The notes under the pieces: model-generated
What the model saw: only the letters and a program-made list of their open reading frames with translations
What the model was told of the DNA's origin: nothing
The model's database searches: none
Translations under genes and position numbers: made by a program
In this document: piece after piece, positions 49,785 to 64,000 of the stretch
Position numbering within the stretch: the stretch's first letter is position 1
How the letters are laid out: each line of letters opens with the position of its first letter
Assembly: GCA_020137815.1 (NCBI GenBank)
Contig: CM035361.1
Span: 186,001 to 250,000, forward strand
Length of the DNA: 64,000 nucleotides
From: Hormiphora californensis
Taxonomy: Eukaryota > Ctenophora > Tentaculata > Cydippida > Pleurobrachiidae
Direction: 5' to 3'

Positions 49785-52700
49785 TTGGAATTTTTCCCCC
49801 AAAAAAAAATTTTAAAAAACCCCCAAAAAAAAATTTGTTAAAAAAAAAAAAAATTTTAAAAAAAAAAAAAAATTTAATTTAAAAATTTTTTTTTTTTTGG
49901 GGAAAAAAAAGGGTTAAAAAAAAAAAAAGGGGGGGAAAAAAAAAAGGGGGGGAAAAGGGGAAAAAATTTTGGGAGGGGAGGGGGGTTTGGAAAAAATTTG
50001 TTTTTTTTGCGGGTTTTTTTTTTAAAAACGGGAAAAATTTTCCCCCCCCGGGGTTTTAAAAAGGGGGGAAAAAAAAAACCCAAAAAGGAGAGAGGAGAGA
50101 AAAAAAAGGGGGGGGGGAAAAAAAAAAAAAAAAAAGGAAAAAAGGGGGGGGGGAAAAAAAAAAATTTTTCCTTTTTTTTTGGGGGTCCCCCCCCCCAAAA
50201 AAAAAATTTTTTGGGGGGGGAAAATTTTTTTTTTTTTAAAAAAGGAAGGGGGGTTTTTTTTTTTTAAAATTATTTTTTTTTCCTTTTTCCCCCTTTTTCC
50301 AAAAAAGGAAAAACCTTTAACCCAAAAATTTTAAAAAAAATTAAAAAAAGGGGGGGAAAAAAAAAAAATTTTAAAAAAGGGGGGAAAAAAAAAAAAAATT
50401 TTTAAAGGGGGGGGGGGGGGTTTTTTTTTTTTTTTTGGGGGGCCCTTTTTTTTGGGTTTTTTTTCCCCCGGTTTTTTTTTTCCCCCCCCCCCCCCTTTTT
50501 TTTTTAAACCCCTTTTTTTTTTTTTGGGGCCCCTTTTTTTTTTAAAACCCCTTTTTTTTTTAAATTTTAAATTTTTAAAAATTTTTAGGTTTTTTTTTTG
50601 GGTTTTTTTTTTTTTTTTTTTTTTAAAATTTTTTTTTTTTTTTTAAAAAAAAAAACCCCCCCCCCCTTTTTTTTTTCCTTTTTTTTTTTCCCCCCCCCCC
50701 CTTTTTTTTCCCCCCCCCTCCCCAACCCCCCCCCCCCCCCCCCCCCTTTCCCCCCCCCCTTTTTTTCCCTTAAAAAAATTTTTTTTTGGGGGGGGCCCCC
50801 CCCCCCCTTTTTAAATTTTGGGGGGGGTTTTTTAAATTTTTTGGGGGGGGAGGGGGGGGGGGGGGGGGGGGGCCCCTTTTTTGGGTTTTTTTTTTTTTTT
50901 CCCCCTTTTCTTTAAAAACCCCCCCTTTTTTTTTCCCCTTTTTTCCCCCTTTTTTTTTTAAAAAGGCCAAATTTTTTCCCCTTTTCCCCTTTTCCCCGGG
51001 CCGGGGAAAAAATTTTTGGGCCCCCTTTTTTTCCCCCTTTTGGAATTTTTTTTTTTTGGGGTTTTTTTTTTCCCCCCGGGGGGGGTTTTTGGGGTTTTTT
51101 TCCCCCTTTTTTTTCCCGGGGCCCCTTTTTTTCCTTTTAAATTTTGGGTTTTTTCCCCCCCTTTAAAAAAAATTTTTAAAAAGGTTCCAAAAAACCTTTT
51201 TTTAAAATCTCTCCCCCCTTTTTTGGCCCCCCCCCTTTAACCCCCCCCCCCCCCTTTTTTTTTTCCCTTTTTTTTTTTTAAAAAAAAAGGGGGTTTTTTT
51301 TTTTTTTTAAAAGTAGTTTTTAAAAATTTTTCCCCCAAAAATTTTTAAAAAAAAAAAATTTTTTTTTTTTCCCTTTTTTTTCCCCCCCCAAAAAAGGCCA
51401 AAGAGCCCACACCCCCCCCCCTTTTTCCCCAAAAACCAAACCCCCCAAAAAAGGCCCCCCCTTTTTTTTTTTTTTTTTAAAAAAATTTCGGGGGGGAAAA
51501 AAAAAAAAAAAGGGGGGTTTTTTTTAAATTTTTTTTTTAAAATTTCCCCCCCCTTTTTTTTGGGGCCCGGGGGCCCCCGGGTTGTTTTTTTTTTTTTTTA
51601 AACCCCCCCTTTCCCCCCCCCCCCCCCCAAAAAAAAAATTTTTTTAAAAGGGGGGGTTTAATTTTAATTTTTTTCCCCCCCCCTTTTTTTTTTTCCCTTT
51701 TTTTTTTTTTTTTCCCTTCTCCCCCCCCCCCCAAAAAAAATTTTTTAAATTGAAAAAAAAAAAAAAAAAAAGGGGGGGGGGGTTGGGGGGGAAAACCCCT
51801 TTAAGGGGGTTTTTTCCTTTTTGGGGAAAAAACCCCCGGCCCCCCTTTTTTTTTCCCCCCCCCCCCTTTTTCTTTTTTTTTTTCCCCTCCCCCCCCCCCT
51901 TTTTTTTTTTTCCCCCCCCTTTTCCCCCTTTCCTCCCCTTTTTCCCCCCTTCCCCGGGGCCAAATCCGGGGGGTTTTTTTTTTTGGGGGGGGTTTTGGGT
52001 TTTTTGGGGGGGGGGAAAAAAAGGGGGGGGGGAAAAAATTTTTTTTTTTTTTTTCCCCCTTTTTAATTTTTTTCTTTTAATCCCCCCCCCATAAACCGGC
52101 AAAAGTAACTCACTTTTTTAAGTAAGGGCAACATTTTTTCCCTTCCTTATATGCCCTTTTCTTTTTATTTTCCCCTTCCTTTTTCCATAATAATCTTCGG
52201 GGGGCTAATAAGGAATTAAAGTTTTTAACTGCTATATTCTTTAATGAACCCTTTTTGGGGTCTTTTTTTCCAATGTGTTGCCTTTCTAAAAAAAATTGGA
52301 ACCCCTTTCCCTCCCCTCCTTCTCCCATTTTTCATCATATTTTTTTCCTTTACCCTTTTCCTCCCTTTTATCCTCATTACCCCCCTTCCTCCCCTAAAAT
52401 TTAAAAAAAAAGGGAAAAAGAAGAGATAGGGGGAAGAGAAAAGGGAGAGGGGAAAAAAAGGGGGATAAAAAACAAAAGAAAAAAAATTTTTCCCCCAAAA
52501 AAATTTTCTACCCAAGATTTTATTTTTTTTTTCCCCCAGTTAATCTTTTCTGGCTTTTTTTATGTCTTTTCCCCGGGTCTATTTTCTGGGGTTTTTTTAA
52601 AGGGAAAAGGCAAAGTAGTAAAAAGGTATGGGGTTTTTTTTTTGCCCCTTTTTTTCCCTTTCCCCCCCTTTTTTTCCTTTTTTTTTCCTTATTCTTTTTC

Positions 52701-53600
52701 CCCTTTTTGCTTTTTAAAAGGGGAAAAAGAATTACGAAAAGGATGGGGGGGGAAACGAAAAGGGAAAAAAAAAAGGGGAGAAAAGAAGAAAGAGAGGAGA
52801 GAAGGGAGAAGAGAGGAGAGGAAGGAGAAAGAAAGAAAAAAAAAGGGTTTTTTAAAAAAAAATTTTTGGTTTTTTCCTCTAAGCCCTTTTTGGGGGAAAA
52901 ATAGCACCCGGACAACAGCGAAAAGGGGAAAAAAAGGGAAAGAAAGAAAAAACGAGAGAAAAAAGAAAAAAAGGGGAAGAAGGAAGGAGAAACAAAGCCT
53001 TTTGAAGGGAAAAAATAATAAAACGCAAAAAAGGGTTAAAAAGTTAGAAACCAAGTTATTTTCCCCAAAGGGGAGAGGAAAAGGGTAGCGATAAAACGAA
53101 AAGAAATTAAAAAAAGGAGAAGAAGAGAGAGAAGAGAGAAGAGAGAGAGAAAGGGGTAAAGGAAAAATTTTTAAAAAAAAAAAAGTAAAAAGGGGTTAAG
53201 GGTTTTGGGGACTTTTAAAGAGAAAAAATGGATTTGAAACCCTTGCAAGTCGTCCACTTGGCTGTCAATAAACCCTTTACGCATACTTTCAGTGGGTGGA
53301 GAAAAACCCACAAAAATCGCAAAACGGGGGTGAAAAATAATTTTAAAAACCGTAAAGAAACCTTTAAAAATATGATTATTTTTTAATAAACCTATTAAGA
53401 AAAGTTTTTCAAAATTAAATTTTTTAAAATTTTGGGCAAAGGTGTCATTTTTAATATTTCTAATGGATTCTTTTGTTAATTCATTATAATTTTTAAGTAT
53501 TTTTTAAATTATTTAATTTTTGTCTTAAATGATTCCGATGTTATTTTATCTGTTTCTGTTCCCGGGCTCCCCTATTCAAAAGCCCCAATGAGGCAATTTG
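49785..53600. other. Large homopolymer block, probably assembly artefact
   Basis: About 3.4 kb of stretched homopolymers (49.79-53.2 kb), with semi-normal sequence returning by 53.2-53.6 kb. It begins some 270 bp after a pure GA array. Lys/Gly/Phe/Pro repeat frames inside it are meaningless. Confidence 0.85.
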
Positions 53601-55182
53601 TAAAGGGGAAAAATTCAAAGAGGGTTTTCAAAACCAAGGTTGCACAGTTATACAGAACATTGTATAATGTTGTGGTAAAGGTTTAACAGGTAACTTTGGA
53701 TGCGGTGTAATGAATGGAACAAACCAACACCATGATAATAGCTGCACAACACACAAGATAGACATGTCCGTCCCACTACCACCAGACTCCAGAGATTGAT
53801 GATGCATGTCATTTTATCACCAGCAGAGTCGGTGGGAGATCAGCTGTAGACATGAGAGATTTGTGTATACCAGGTACAACATACAAACAGTACTGGACCT
53901 GTACTGCGCTGGTGGACCTGCACTGTTTGATTGGATTAAATGCAGAGTTCCTTGCCATGTTCTCTTTTGGGTAGAGATGAAGGGCATTTGAAAAAGAAAG
54001 AGAGGGTCTGAGAAGAAATGAGAAAGAGGGAGAGAGAGAGAGAGAGAGTGAGATAAAAAAGAGAGAGCATCTCTCTTCCCGGTATCAATCAAGTTCTAGG
54101 CCATTTAGGCATGCCCTTACTTCGCTATTATAATATGTCATTTAGATAATATATGACTGATGACATTAGCTTGGGAGAGGCAAGCTTTTCTTAGAGAGAA
54201 TGATAATCGATTATAATAGAGAATGAATGAGTTAGTTTTAAAATTAAAAAGCTAAAATGTGAAATGCGAAAGTTCGCGAACTTGCAAGGTGAGAGAAATT
54301 CACGATTAAAAAAGTTACAATAATCAAAAGAAACGAAATCAGCTGAGACATGTCTGAAAGAATGAATTCCCGGATCCTCATGATCTTCGTGATGTCATAT
54401 TACGCAAATTAAACGTGAAATCGATTAAATCGTACACTGATTAACAATCCCGCCCGAGCCATTCACGTGAGTTGAAATTTCATGTAATTTTATAGAAAGT
54501 AAATCATGATCGCTGTTACTGTGTTAAAATTTAGTTTTGATCCATGAAATTATCTGAATCTCACGTGATTAATTCCCGCGTCACAGTGACGTAACAAACT
54601 GTGTTACGTCAGATATAATCACACGTGTTCAACTACTCACTGAGAAATTTCCATACTTTTGTTGGACAGAAAAACTACAAACTGACAAAATTACAAACTG
54701 ACAAATTACTAAAAAGATACTGACAAACAGACACATATACAAACAAACTGTACCTATCAAGACTTTCTGCCACGGCTCCGTTTTCACCCGATTTGTCTGA
54801 TAATGCTCGACTTTCACCGTCTGACATTCGTATCCGCAAAGATTCTGAGAAAAATAATTGGTTGGAAAGGGATTAAAAATCTGGGAAAGGGAATAATTAG
54901 TTTGCCCGTTAGTTAAAGAAACATGGGAAAGGAATTGGTTAGATTTGGGCATTTTGAAAGAGAAAAAATTTAGCAAGGTTTAGGATTCATAGACAGTGAC
55001 AAGACGTGCGAATTGGTTTTTGGGGTTTTTCGGAGACTGTGACACATGACTACGATTGGGAACAAACTGAACTAACATATTTTGTAACAAACAACGGGGC
55101 AGATCACCCGGCGGAGCTGCATAACAATCTCGTAACAATTCATTAACATCTAATTAACAATTAATTAACAATTAATTAGCAA
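53601..55182. other. Mostly gene-free region with one possible exon
   Basis: Normal-quality sequence with a GA patch at 54000-54065. At 54844-54754 (minus) TTTTCTCAG, 91 bp of open sequence (one frame reading RMSDGESRALSDKSGENG) and a GTACAG donor could be an exon of an unknown minus-strand gene. I cannot link it to anything. Confidence 0.3.
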
Positions 55183-56589
55183 CTAATTATTACCATGATA
55201 TGCCGTCACCGTGTTGTGACTCATTGAAATCCTCCTACCCAGCCGGTTCCCTCCTCCTGGTCTCTCCTGGTTGGTAACCACCGCAAAGTTATTAGCAGTA
55301 TCCACCGTCCCAGAGTGAGGCAGGGCTGCAAAGTTATTGGCAGTATCCACTGTCCCAGAGTTACCATCCCCCGCAAAGTTACTACCTACTGGACTTGGCA
55401 TGTTTCCAATAGTAATTCGCCTCGTTAGAGGATGACGATGATGGTGTTCTTTCCCCGGTACAGACATGTCATCCCTAGTTCCGTGAGACATCTGATCTCG
55501 CCCACAGGTGTAACTGCTATCCGAGCTGGTTCGCATCACAGGTTGAATAACTTTCTCCCCAGTCAGCTTATTTCCCACGGTAGCGGCTAAATTACCAGAA
55601 TTGGTAACCGAGTTACCAGAATTGGTAACCAAGTTACCAGAATTGGTAACCGTCGCAAAGTTATTTTTGCCAGGTGTAACAGCGGTTGCTAGGTTACCAG
55701 CCGCCCTTGAATGCCCCTCAACACCATCAACTGAAGAAGGATGCTCCAGGGAGAGAGCCTCGGATCTCCTGAATCTGAAGGAGCTTGTAAGACGGCGGTT
55801 CCGTTTGATAACCACGCAACCGTCAGCAATTGGTTCAGCAGCTGGGGTTGTTGTTGTTGATTCAGTGGTATTGAGATTATTCTGGAACTCTGGGGTGTTT
55901 TCTGCCGGGGTGGTGGTGTAGGGGCTGTAAAATGTGTAAGGTGAACCAGCATGATTACCACCATAATTACCACCGGGAGTAACTAGGTTTCCTTGATTTA
56001 GGTTGAGTTCCGGTTGAAATGGAGAGACAAAACTATCCATCTTGTTCGGTGTTATATTGTACGTTGGTGGAGTTGAGAAGTGTTCAGCTCGAACTGGTGT
56101 GCTAGCATATTTAGAACCGGGAACTCTGGCTCTACTGACTGACCCGCCCCTGAGTGGTACACTAATCTGGGGAGAAGTGGTACTACCAGTTCCCAGATTA
56201 GGTCTGGTAGTACCCGATCCATGGTGAACCAACATGGGAACTACTGATGTTGGACCCAACGTGGTGCCGGGGAGGAGCAATGTGGCCAAGTTTTGGGGAG
56301 TTGCCAACAAAAGGAGAGGAGCTAGTTACAACGGTGGAGGAGGTAGTTAGATAGTGGTGTGTTGGAGAGTTGAATCGATCCACCACCGCTACTAGCGAAT
56401 TAGGGGAATGTTGGCCCTAGTCAGGGGTACCTGGTGAGACAGAGTGGGTCGGTTTGACGAGTCCAGATGTGGTGGGGTGAGTCGGTTTGACGGGTCCATG
56501 GTTTTTGTTGTTGGGAAACAAGGAGGAACGACGAAAACTAAACGGCATAGTGGTGCAGAAATGTGAGAATGAGCCAGGGAGATATAAAG

Positions 56590-56663
<74 letters not shown>

Positions 56664-59600
56664 GAGAAAGAGAATGAGCGAGAAAGAGAGAGGGAGAAGG
56701 AGAGAGAGAGAGAGAGAGTAAGAAGGGACAGAAAGGAGAGCTGCTTGTACCGGTTCATGATTGGATGATTATTATCATGTGACCACATTCCAGCTTTTTG
56801 ATTGGCTCTCCACCCCCCTCGACAAGACAAAGATCAAGGAACAAGAAGTGTGTTCTACCAGGCCAAGTAACGGGGGGGGGGGGGGGGGGGGGGGCACTGG
56901 CTATAATACTTGACTGACAATAGAACGCAATAAAGCTGTCTGGCACACTGACAGACGACTGTAACGACAGATAATACATCTATACAGACAGTTGTCCACC
57001 AACATTAACAACACATTTACAAATAGAACTACAACAGTTGTTTTTTACTTACCAATAACACGATTTTTCTCATCGATCTCTGCTTTCTGGGCAAGGATAA
57101 TGTCGTCTGAGTGGTTACTGCCACTGTGGTTGCTTAGCTTACTAGCACTGAGGAGAAAGGGAGAGAGACTAGGGGAGGGGGTTTAGTACTTTATATGAAA
57201 AAGAGATGTTTTATATGAAAGTTTAAAAAGAGAGTTTTTTATGAGAGTTTATGACCAAGATAAAAATATAACAAATTTACGTTTCAGTTCGGTTTGAGTC
57301 AAATACGGATCGGTTAGGAAGTACACGCTTGCTTATGTGACTGTCACTATAGCGCCGTTTGTCTGTCCTTCTGTCTGTCGGTCGGTCCCAGCTGCGACGA
57401 TTTGTTGTCAACTTATTGGTCTCTATGTCTGTCTTTATGTCTGTCGGTCTGTCTGTTGGTGTTTTGTGTCGTATAGCACCAAGACCTTGTTCTAGTTTGT
57501 CAACACTAGTCTCTATATCGGTCACTTCTTTAATTAGTCGCAACCTACACAGAACATGTTGTTGTTGTACAATGTATCAATGTTACATAATTAGCAACAA
57601 TTAACTGATTAATTAACGAGTTATCTAATTACCTGTGCCTTCTATGGTAGTGATCACCAGCGCCGTATGATGCTGGCCCTCCGTCACCCTCTGTTCGCTC
57701 TGAAATTGGAAGGGGATAGTGTAATGAGTTCTAACCCTCCTTTACATTTGGAGCGGAGCTCGCGAAAAGGGGGTCGAGCTAGGCAAGTAATGAGGGTAAT
57801 AACGGAACTTTGGTTAGGGGGATGTGGAAGGAGAAATGAGGGGATATGAGTTACTAGAAATTTAGTGTGGTGCAAAAAACTCTCCTGTCAGCTTTTGAAT
57901 TTGAGAATTTTGGATACATGTAAAGAAGGCCATTGGAATTTCAACTTGTCAACAAATTTTATAACTGTTTTTAACCAAGATAATACAAGACATCGCCGTC
58001 AATCTGTATTGTCTCCAGGATTCTAAACCTAATTCTACTTGACCTATTCTATTTAGTATTTAACCCTCAAGTTTGACCCCGATTTACTAGGATGGGATGC
58101 TCGGGAGAAAGGATTTTACACCATAAATCGAGGTCCTACTATAATGCTGACATACCTTGGTCGGGTAGAGGGTAATGTCCATGTTGCGTGTTATATTCCA
58201 GTCTCGAACAGCTGCCCCACTTCCTAACATCACCACTATCACCACCACGTGACTGAAAAGAGGGAGGTGGTTATATTGCATTTATTGCATTTAAAACTTA
58301 TTATTTTCATCAATATCGTTTCTACCGAAATCCGCCCAACTTTTGTAAGTTACGTCAACTTTGAGGAATGTTAAGATCCCCCCAGTCTAACTTGGCAACC
58401 CCCCCCCCCCCCCCCCGGCCCCACCCAGAAAATGTTAATATTCCCCCTCCGCCCGAAAAGGTAAGAGCTAGATTTCAATAAAGATGCTATTATTGCACTT
58501 CCACTAATACCCTGCCCCAATTTTAACACAGAACTACTTTTCACAGAACATAATGTAAAAAACTATGTGAGATACACATGGCAATGAATCAACAAACAAC
58601 AACTGACATCTATAATACCTGGGTGGTTGTTGGAGCAGCAGAGCTAGACCTCCAACACTGGTCTCCAGTAGGTGTGGCAGACCTATCCTGCTGATAATGA
58701 TCTACAACTCCTCTCACACCACCTCCCCCGCTACTAGCGGTAGAAGATGAACTATAACCGCTCTCGAATGATGTTTTGGGTTGCCGTAGCGACCGAGATG
58801 ACGTCACATGATGATGTGGGTCACGTGACATTGGTGATGACGTCATATTTGGTGACGTCATAACGTGGTTTGGCACATGTGTGGTGTAAGGTTCACCAGT
58901 TGGAGAGTGGTAGGGTAACTTCTCCGATATAACAGCTGACTTACAGGACAAGTCTGAGGATCTCCAGTTGTGATCAGATCCGAAACCGGTTGATCGGAAG
59001 GGAGAGGGAGAAACTGCCCGCATTGGAGAGGGAGAGACTGCCCGTAGAGTATCATTCATCCCAGAGTGAGCCCGGAACGGTGAGGGAGAGACTGATCGTG
59101 GTCTGGTAGGGATGGACAGAGAGGAGGGGTGATGTTGGTAGGAGGTGTTGCTGGTAGTGGAGTTCGGAGGTGAAAACACCCTGATTAAGGAGGGTGTTGA
59201 GATTGTATTGGCACGGATCAACGGTGGTTTGTAGATCGGAGCCATGGGGTTTAATTTCCCAGAATGATGCTGCTGTTGTTGGCCTCGGACTGGGAGATTG
59301 TTTGACGATACCGCCCCTCTTAAAAACCTCTGAAACCTCTGGGGGAACATGGCAGTGCGGGATGGTTGATGATTGTCTAACTCCTCCGGACTGAGGATTT
59401 TAGGGGTGTTGGGCTCGCTCCACCGACCACTCCGTGGAGTAGGAGCTGGGCCATCAAATGTGAAACAGGATGGAGGAGAGACGAGGTCCCGGGCCCTGTT
59501 TGGCTGGTGAGATGAGGGAGAGACGAGGTCCCTGGCACGATTAGATTGGTAAAAGTAGGGTGATGGAGGGGTACTACCACTGGAGGGAGATAGGACTCTG

Positions 59601-60022
59601 CTGTTATTGTAGGTCGGGGTGGAGTTAGTGCTGTTATGATTGGTGTAGGTGGATTTGTTGTAAGTTGGAGTGGAATGGAATGAGGGAGGTGAGAGAACAC
59701 GGCTGGGAGAGTCCGGTGGTGGCGGGGAAAATAACCGAGAACGACGAGACTGGTGCTGGTATGTCGGTGAAAATGGGGCACGTTGATCATCCTGAACCTT
59801 GTAAAACCCTTGTTGAGATGAACTCTTCAGATCACGTGATGATGATGTCACTCCTGTTCCACGTGTCATTACATGCCGGTCACGTGATAGGTCACGTGAT
59901 GTCTGTATCTGGTCACGTGTCCCACCGCTACTTCTTCTCCGTGGTTCTAGAGAGCGGGTTCTAGATACTGGGCTGTTTTTAGCTCGGTTGATGTTGTTGG
60001 TGGTGTTTCGAACTGGTCGCAT
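55183..60022 (-). CDS. Unassigned large disordered Ser-Pro-rich protein
   Basis: Exons in order: 58619-60022 (ATG 60022), 58156-58252, 57633-57699, 57281-57544, 57053-57147, and a last exon from about 56537 to the stop at 55183. The first five join in phase (1927 nt). Exon 1 (468 residues) is basic and disordered, with repeated VSPSPF/VSPSPM motifs, SRDL peptides and a Gln run. Later exons add probable helices (LIKEVTDIETSVDKLEQGL; AQKAEIDEKNRVI). The last part carries TNSGN repeats and duplicated TVDTANNFA, ending SHNTVTAYHGNN. In the last exon the frame breaks: one frame is open but for a TAG at about 56416, another takes over from about 56310. I do not recognise the family; repeated SP sites suggest a phosphorylated cytoskeletal or scaffold protein, which is only a guess. 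Confidence 0.65.
56590..56722 (+). repeat. GA tract (CT on the gene's sense strand)
   Basis: GA array with interruptions in the last intron of the Ser-Pro-rich gene, ending about 50 bp before the inferred acceptor in transcript order. It thus forms an extended polypyrimidine tract. Confidence 0.9.
58067..58141. mobile_element. Diverged relative of the CAGTCGGACC MITE
   Basis: GTTTGACCCCGATTTACTAG and a right side of TAAATCGAGGTCCTACT resemble the ends of the 19974 and 61490 elements, with several substitutions. Lies in an intron of the Ser-Pro-rich gene. Confidence 0.45.
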
Positions 60023-60118
60023 GATATCCTTACACGGTGATACTGGTGTTAATCATAGCTTTGAGCTTTCTGTAAAAAGAGTAAGATCTAAATATTATAT
60101 TGTGCTTTATAAATGGAG

Positions 60119-60190
60119 CCCGCGGTAGCTCAGGGATAAGAACAAACTTATTGCCTTGCAAATGTAAAGGAGGGTTAGAACATAACAACA
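60119..60190 (+). pseudogene. tRNA-like sequence or tRNA-derived SINE remnant
   Basis: GCCCGCGGTAGCTCAGGGAT contains a good A box, CCTTGCAAATGTAAAGG could be an anticodon arm, and GGGTTAGAAC is a decayed B box. The acceptor stem does not close, so a functional tRNA is unlikely. Confidence 0.35.
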
Positions 60191-60528
60191 AATTGAACTA
60201 ATTCAGGAAGACTAAAAAATTCAGGAATAATATTATGTTTCAATATTACGGGCCGGCATCAAGTCTAGTCAATAGCCTGATTAATATCCCGATCCAGGTA
60301 ATTTGAAAGGTTTCCTCTCGTATGATGTGGGAAATTCAAAGTATACGGCTTCAACAGAAACAGTATGAAAATAAATCACATGGCTATACGTGTTGATTTA
60401 TATTCAGGCAATTTCTTGAAAAAGTGGGTTAAATATAGAATTCATGTATATTGTTGCCCAAAAAAACATTAACTCACGACACAAAATATATGTCCTGGAG
60501 ATGACGGGAGAGAGAGAGGGAGAGAGAG

Positions 60529-60585
<57 letters not shown>

Positions 60586-61489
60586 ATTTCTTGGCACGGT
60601 AACATAAATTGAGTGAAAAGTAAGAATTAGCTTATAGAGAAAGAAAGAGTTGAGTTAGAGAGGGATATATTATTGCGAAGAAAAAGAAGGAAATAGGCGG
60701 AATCTAGAAAATATATGAGCATTTGACAGTTCCCGTGCAAGTCAAGCGCATAAAATTGTGAGAAACCAATGCAAAATTTAGAGTTAGGGTTTCTGATATA
60801 TTGATCCAAGGTAGAATAGTCAAGAGGCAAAACGAGAAGTTGTAAAAAAGAGGGAAAATAAAAACGAGAAGTTGTAAAAAATATTAGAGAAACCTGAGTT
60901 TCAGAAACGTCAAAGCGTGACAGCGAGCCAAGAAGGGGGCATGGAAAACTCAAGCGGGCATACAGTTTGGCATGGCACGCGAGCTTACAAATCAGTCAAT
61001 AAAGAGAAGATTGGAATGGATACCTTTCAAAATTCTATCTCTTTCTCTCTCTCTTTCTCTCTCCTTGTCTCCTACAACACAAATGTCACATACTAACATT
61101 ACTATAAGAGAAGGCTAGAGAAATATGTGCTATGAGTAGTAAGTTGAAAGAGGAGGAGAGGTCTTGAGCTCGGACAACAGTCAACATTAAGTTTTGACAA
61201 GGCTAGAGAGTTCAGCACGGAGAAAACACAAAAAAAGGAGTTCAGTTTTAAGAAACAAGTCAGTGGTGAGTGGGTGAGAAATAGTAGTACTGCAGCCGGA
61301 CCCCAAAATGATGACCAAAAAAACTACAAAATAAAGGAGTTGAGTAGCTGAACTTGATCTATTTTGTATGCTTCATTGCCTCGTGTCATCATGAGCTCGT
61401 GAGAACCACTATTATTACACATGACAAACAGTGTGACATGCTATAGCTGGTACCAACACTGTTGTCTAGATCTATCTTGTCTGGATTAA
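60191..61489. repeat. Gene-free sequence with a GA tract
   Basis: GA array at about 60507-60583 and CT-rich patch at 61038-61072. AT-rich elsewhere; no gene recognised. Confidence 0.7.
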
Positions 61490-61568
61490 CAGTCGGACCC
61501 CGATTTACCGGAAACCCCGATATACCGGGCAAAACCCTCGAGCATCCCGGTAAATCGGGGTCCGACTG
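61490..61568. mobile_element. 79-bp palindromic MITE of the CAGTCGGACC family
   Basis: Starts CAGTCGGACCCCGATTTACC and ends with the inverse. Same termini as the element at 19974-20060 but a different interior. The flanking TA duplication is not clear here. Confidence 0.7.

Positions 61569-64000
<2,432 letters not shown>

Noticed and set aside
49874-53088. Phe/Pro/Lys/Gly-rich open frames
   Set aside because: Same artefact texture; homopolymer translation only.
59194-59964. Plus-strand and shifted minus-strand frames within the Ser-Pro-rich exon
   Set aside because: Antisense or out-of-frame shadows of the 468-codon exon.

Overview
The window is nuclear DNA from an animal. The genes are intron-rich with GT-AG introns, and they include a Yurt/EPB41L5-type FERM protein, a HOPS/CORVET subunit, a motile-cilium LRR protein and a CEP85-type centrosomal coiled-coil protein. 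An invertebrate, possibly a sponge or other early-branching metazoan, is my inference; nothing here proves the taxon. The DNA is saturated with long (CT)n/(GA)n tracts, small DNA transposons and minisatellites.

Layout. 0.9-9.4 kb (+): an EPB41L5/Yurt-like FERM gene. One of its introns holds a complete, intronless papain-family protease with two ShK domains (2.07-3.50 kb, +). 9.9-11.3 kb: two small inverted-repeat transposons and a telomere-like dispersed repeat. 11.4-21.1 kb (+): VPS11 in 25 exons that join in frame without error. Its introns carry a foldback element at a splice acceptor, an X-box-like array, a minisatellite that multiplies a 3' splice site, a Penelope-like retroelement end with a hammerhead-like motif, and a short TA-flanked MITE. 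22.0-27.9 kb (-): LRRC56, interrupted by about 1.3 kb of homopolymer sequence that looks like an assembly artefact. 29.0-35.3 kb (-): a CEP85-like gene in 11 in-frame exons, with a 2.5-kb piggyBac-type palindromic element in its first intron. 36.3-37.2 kb (-): a small single-pass membrane protein with a proline-rich, PPxY-containing tail. 38.8-39.4 kb (-): a short serine-rich protein. 39.5-55.1 kb: essentially gene-free, with GA tracts, tandem repeats and a 3.8-kb homopolymer artefact block. 55.2-60.0 kb (-): a large disordered Ser-Pro-rich protein gene. 60.0-64.0 kb: gene-free, GA-rich.

The genes do not form one pathway. LRRC56 and the CEP85-like gene are same-strand neighbours and both belong to the centriole/cilium world. 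VPS11 and the FERM gene belong to endosome traffic and epithelial polarity. The most unusual points are the eight NPF motifs on the VPS11 C-terminus, the amplified splice acceptor in its intron 10, the intronless nested protease, and the consistent placement of CT on the sense strand of genes. VPS11 and the CEP85-like gene are error-free across every junction, but the FERM, LRRC56, membrane-protein and Ser-Pro genes each show single-base frame breaks. These are either residual indels in the assembly or real lesions.
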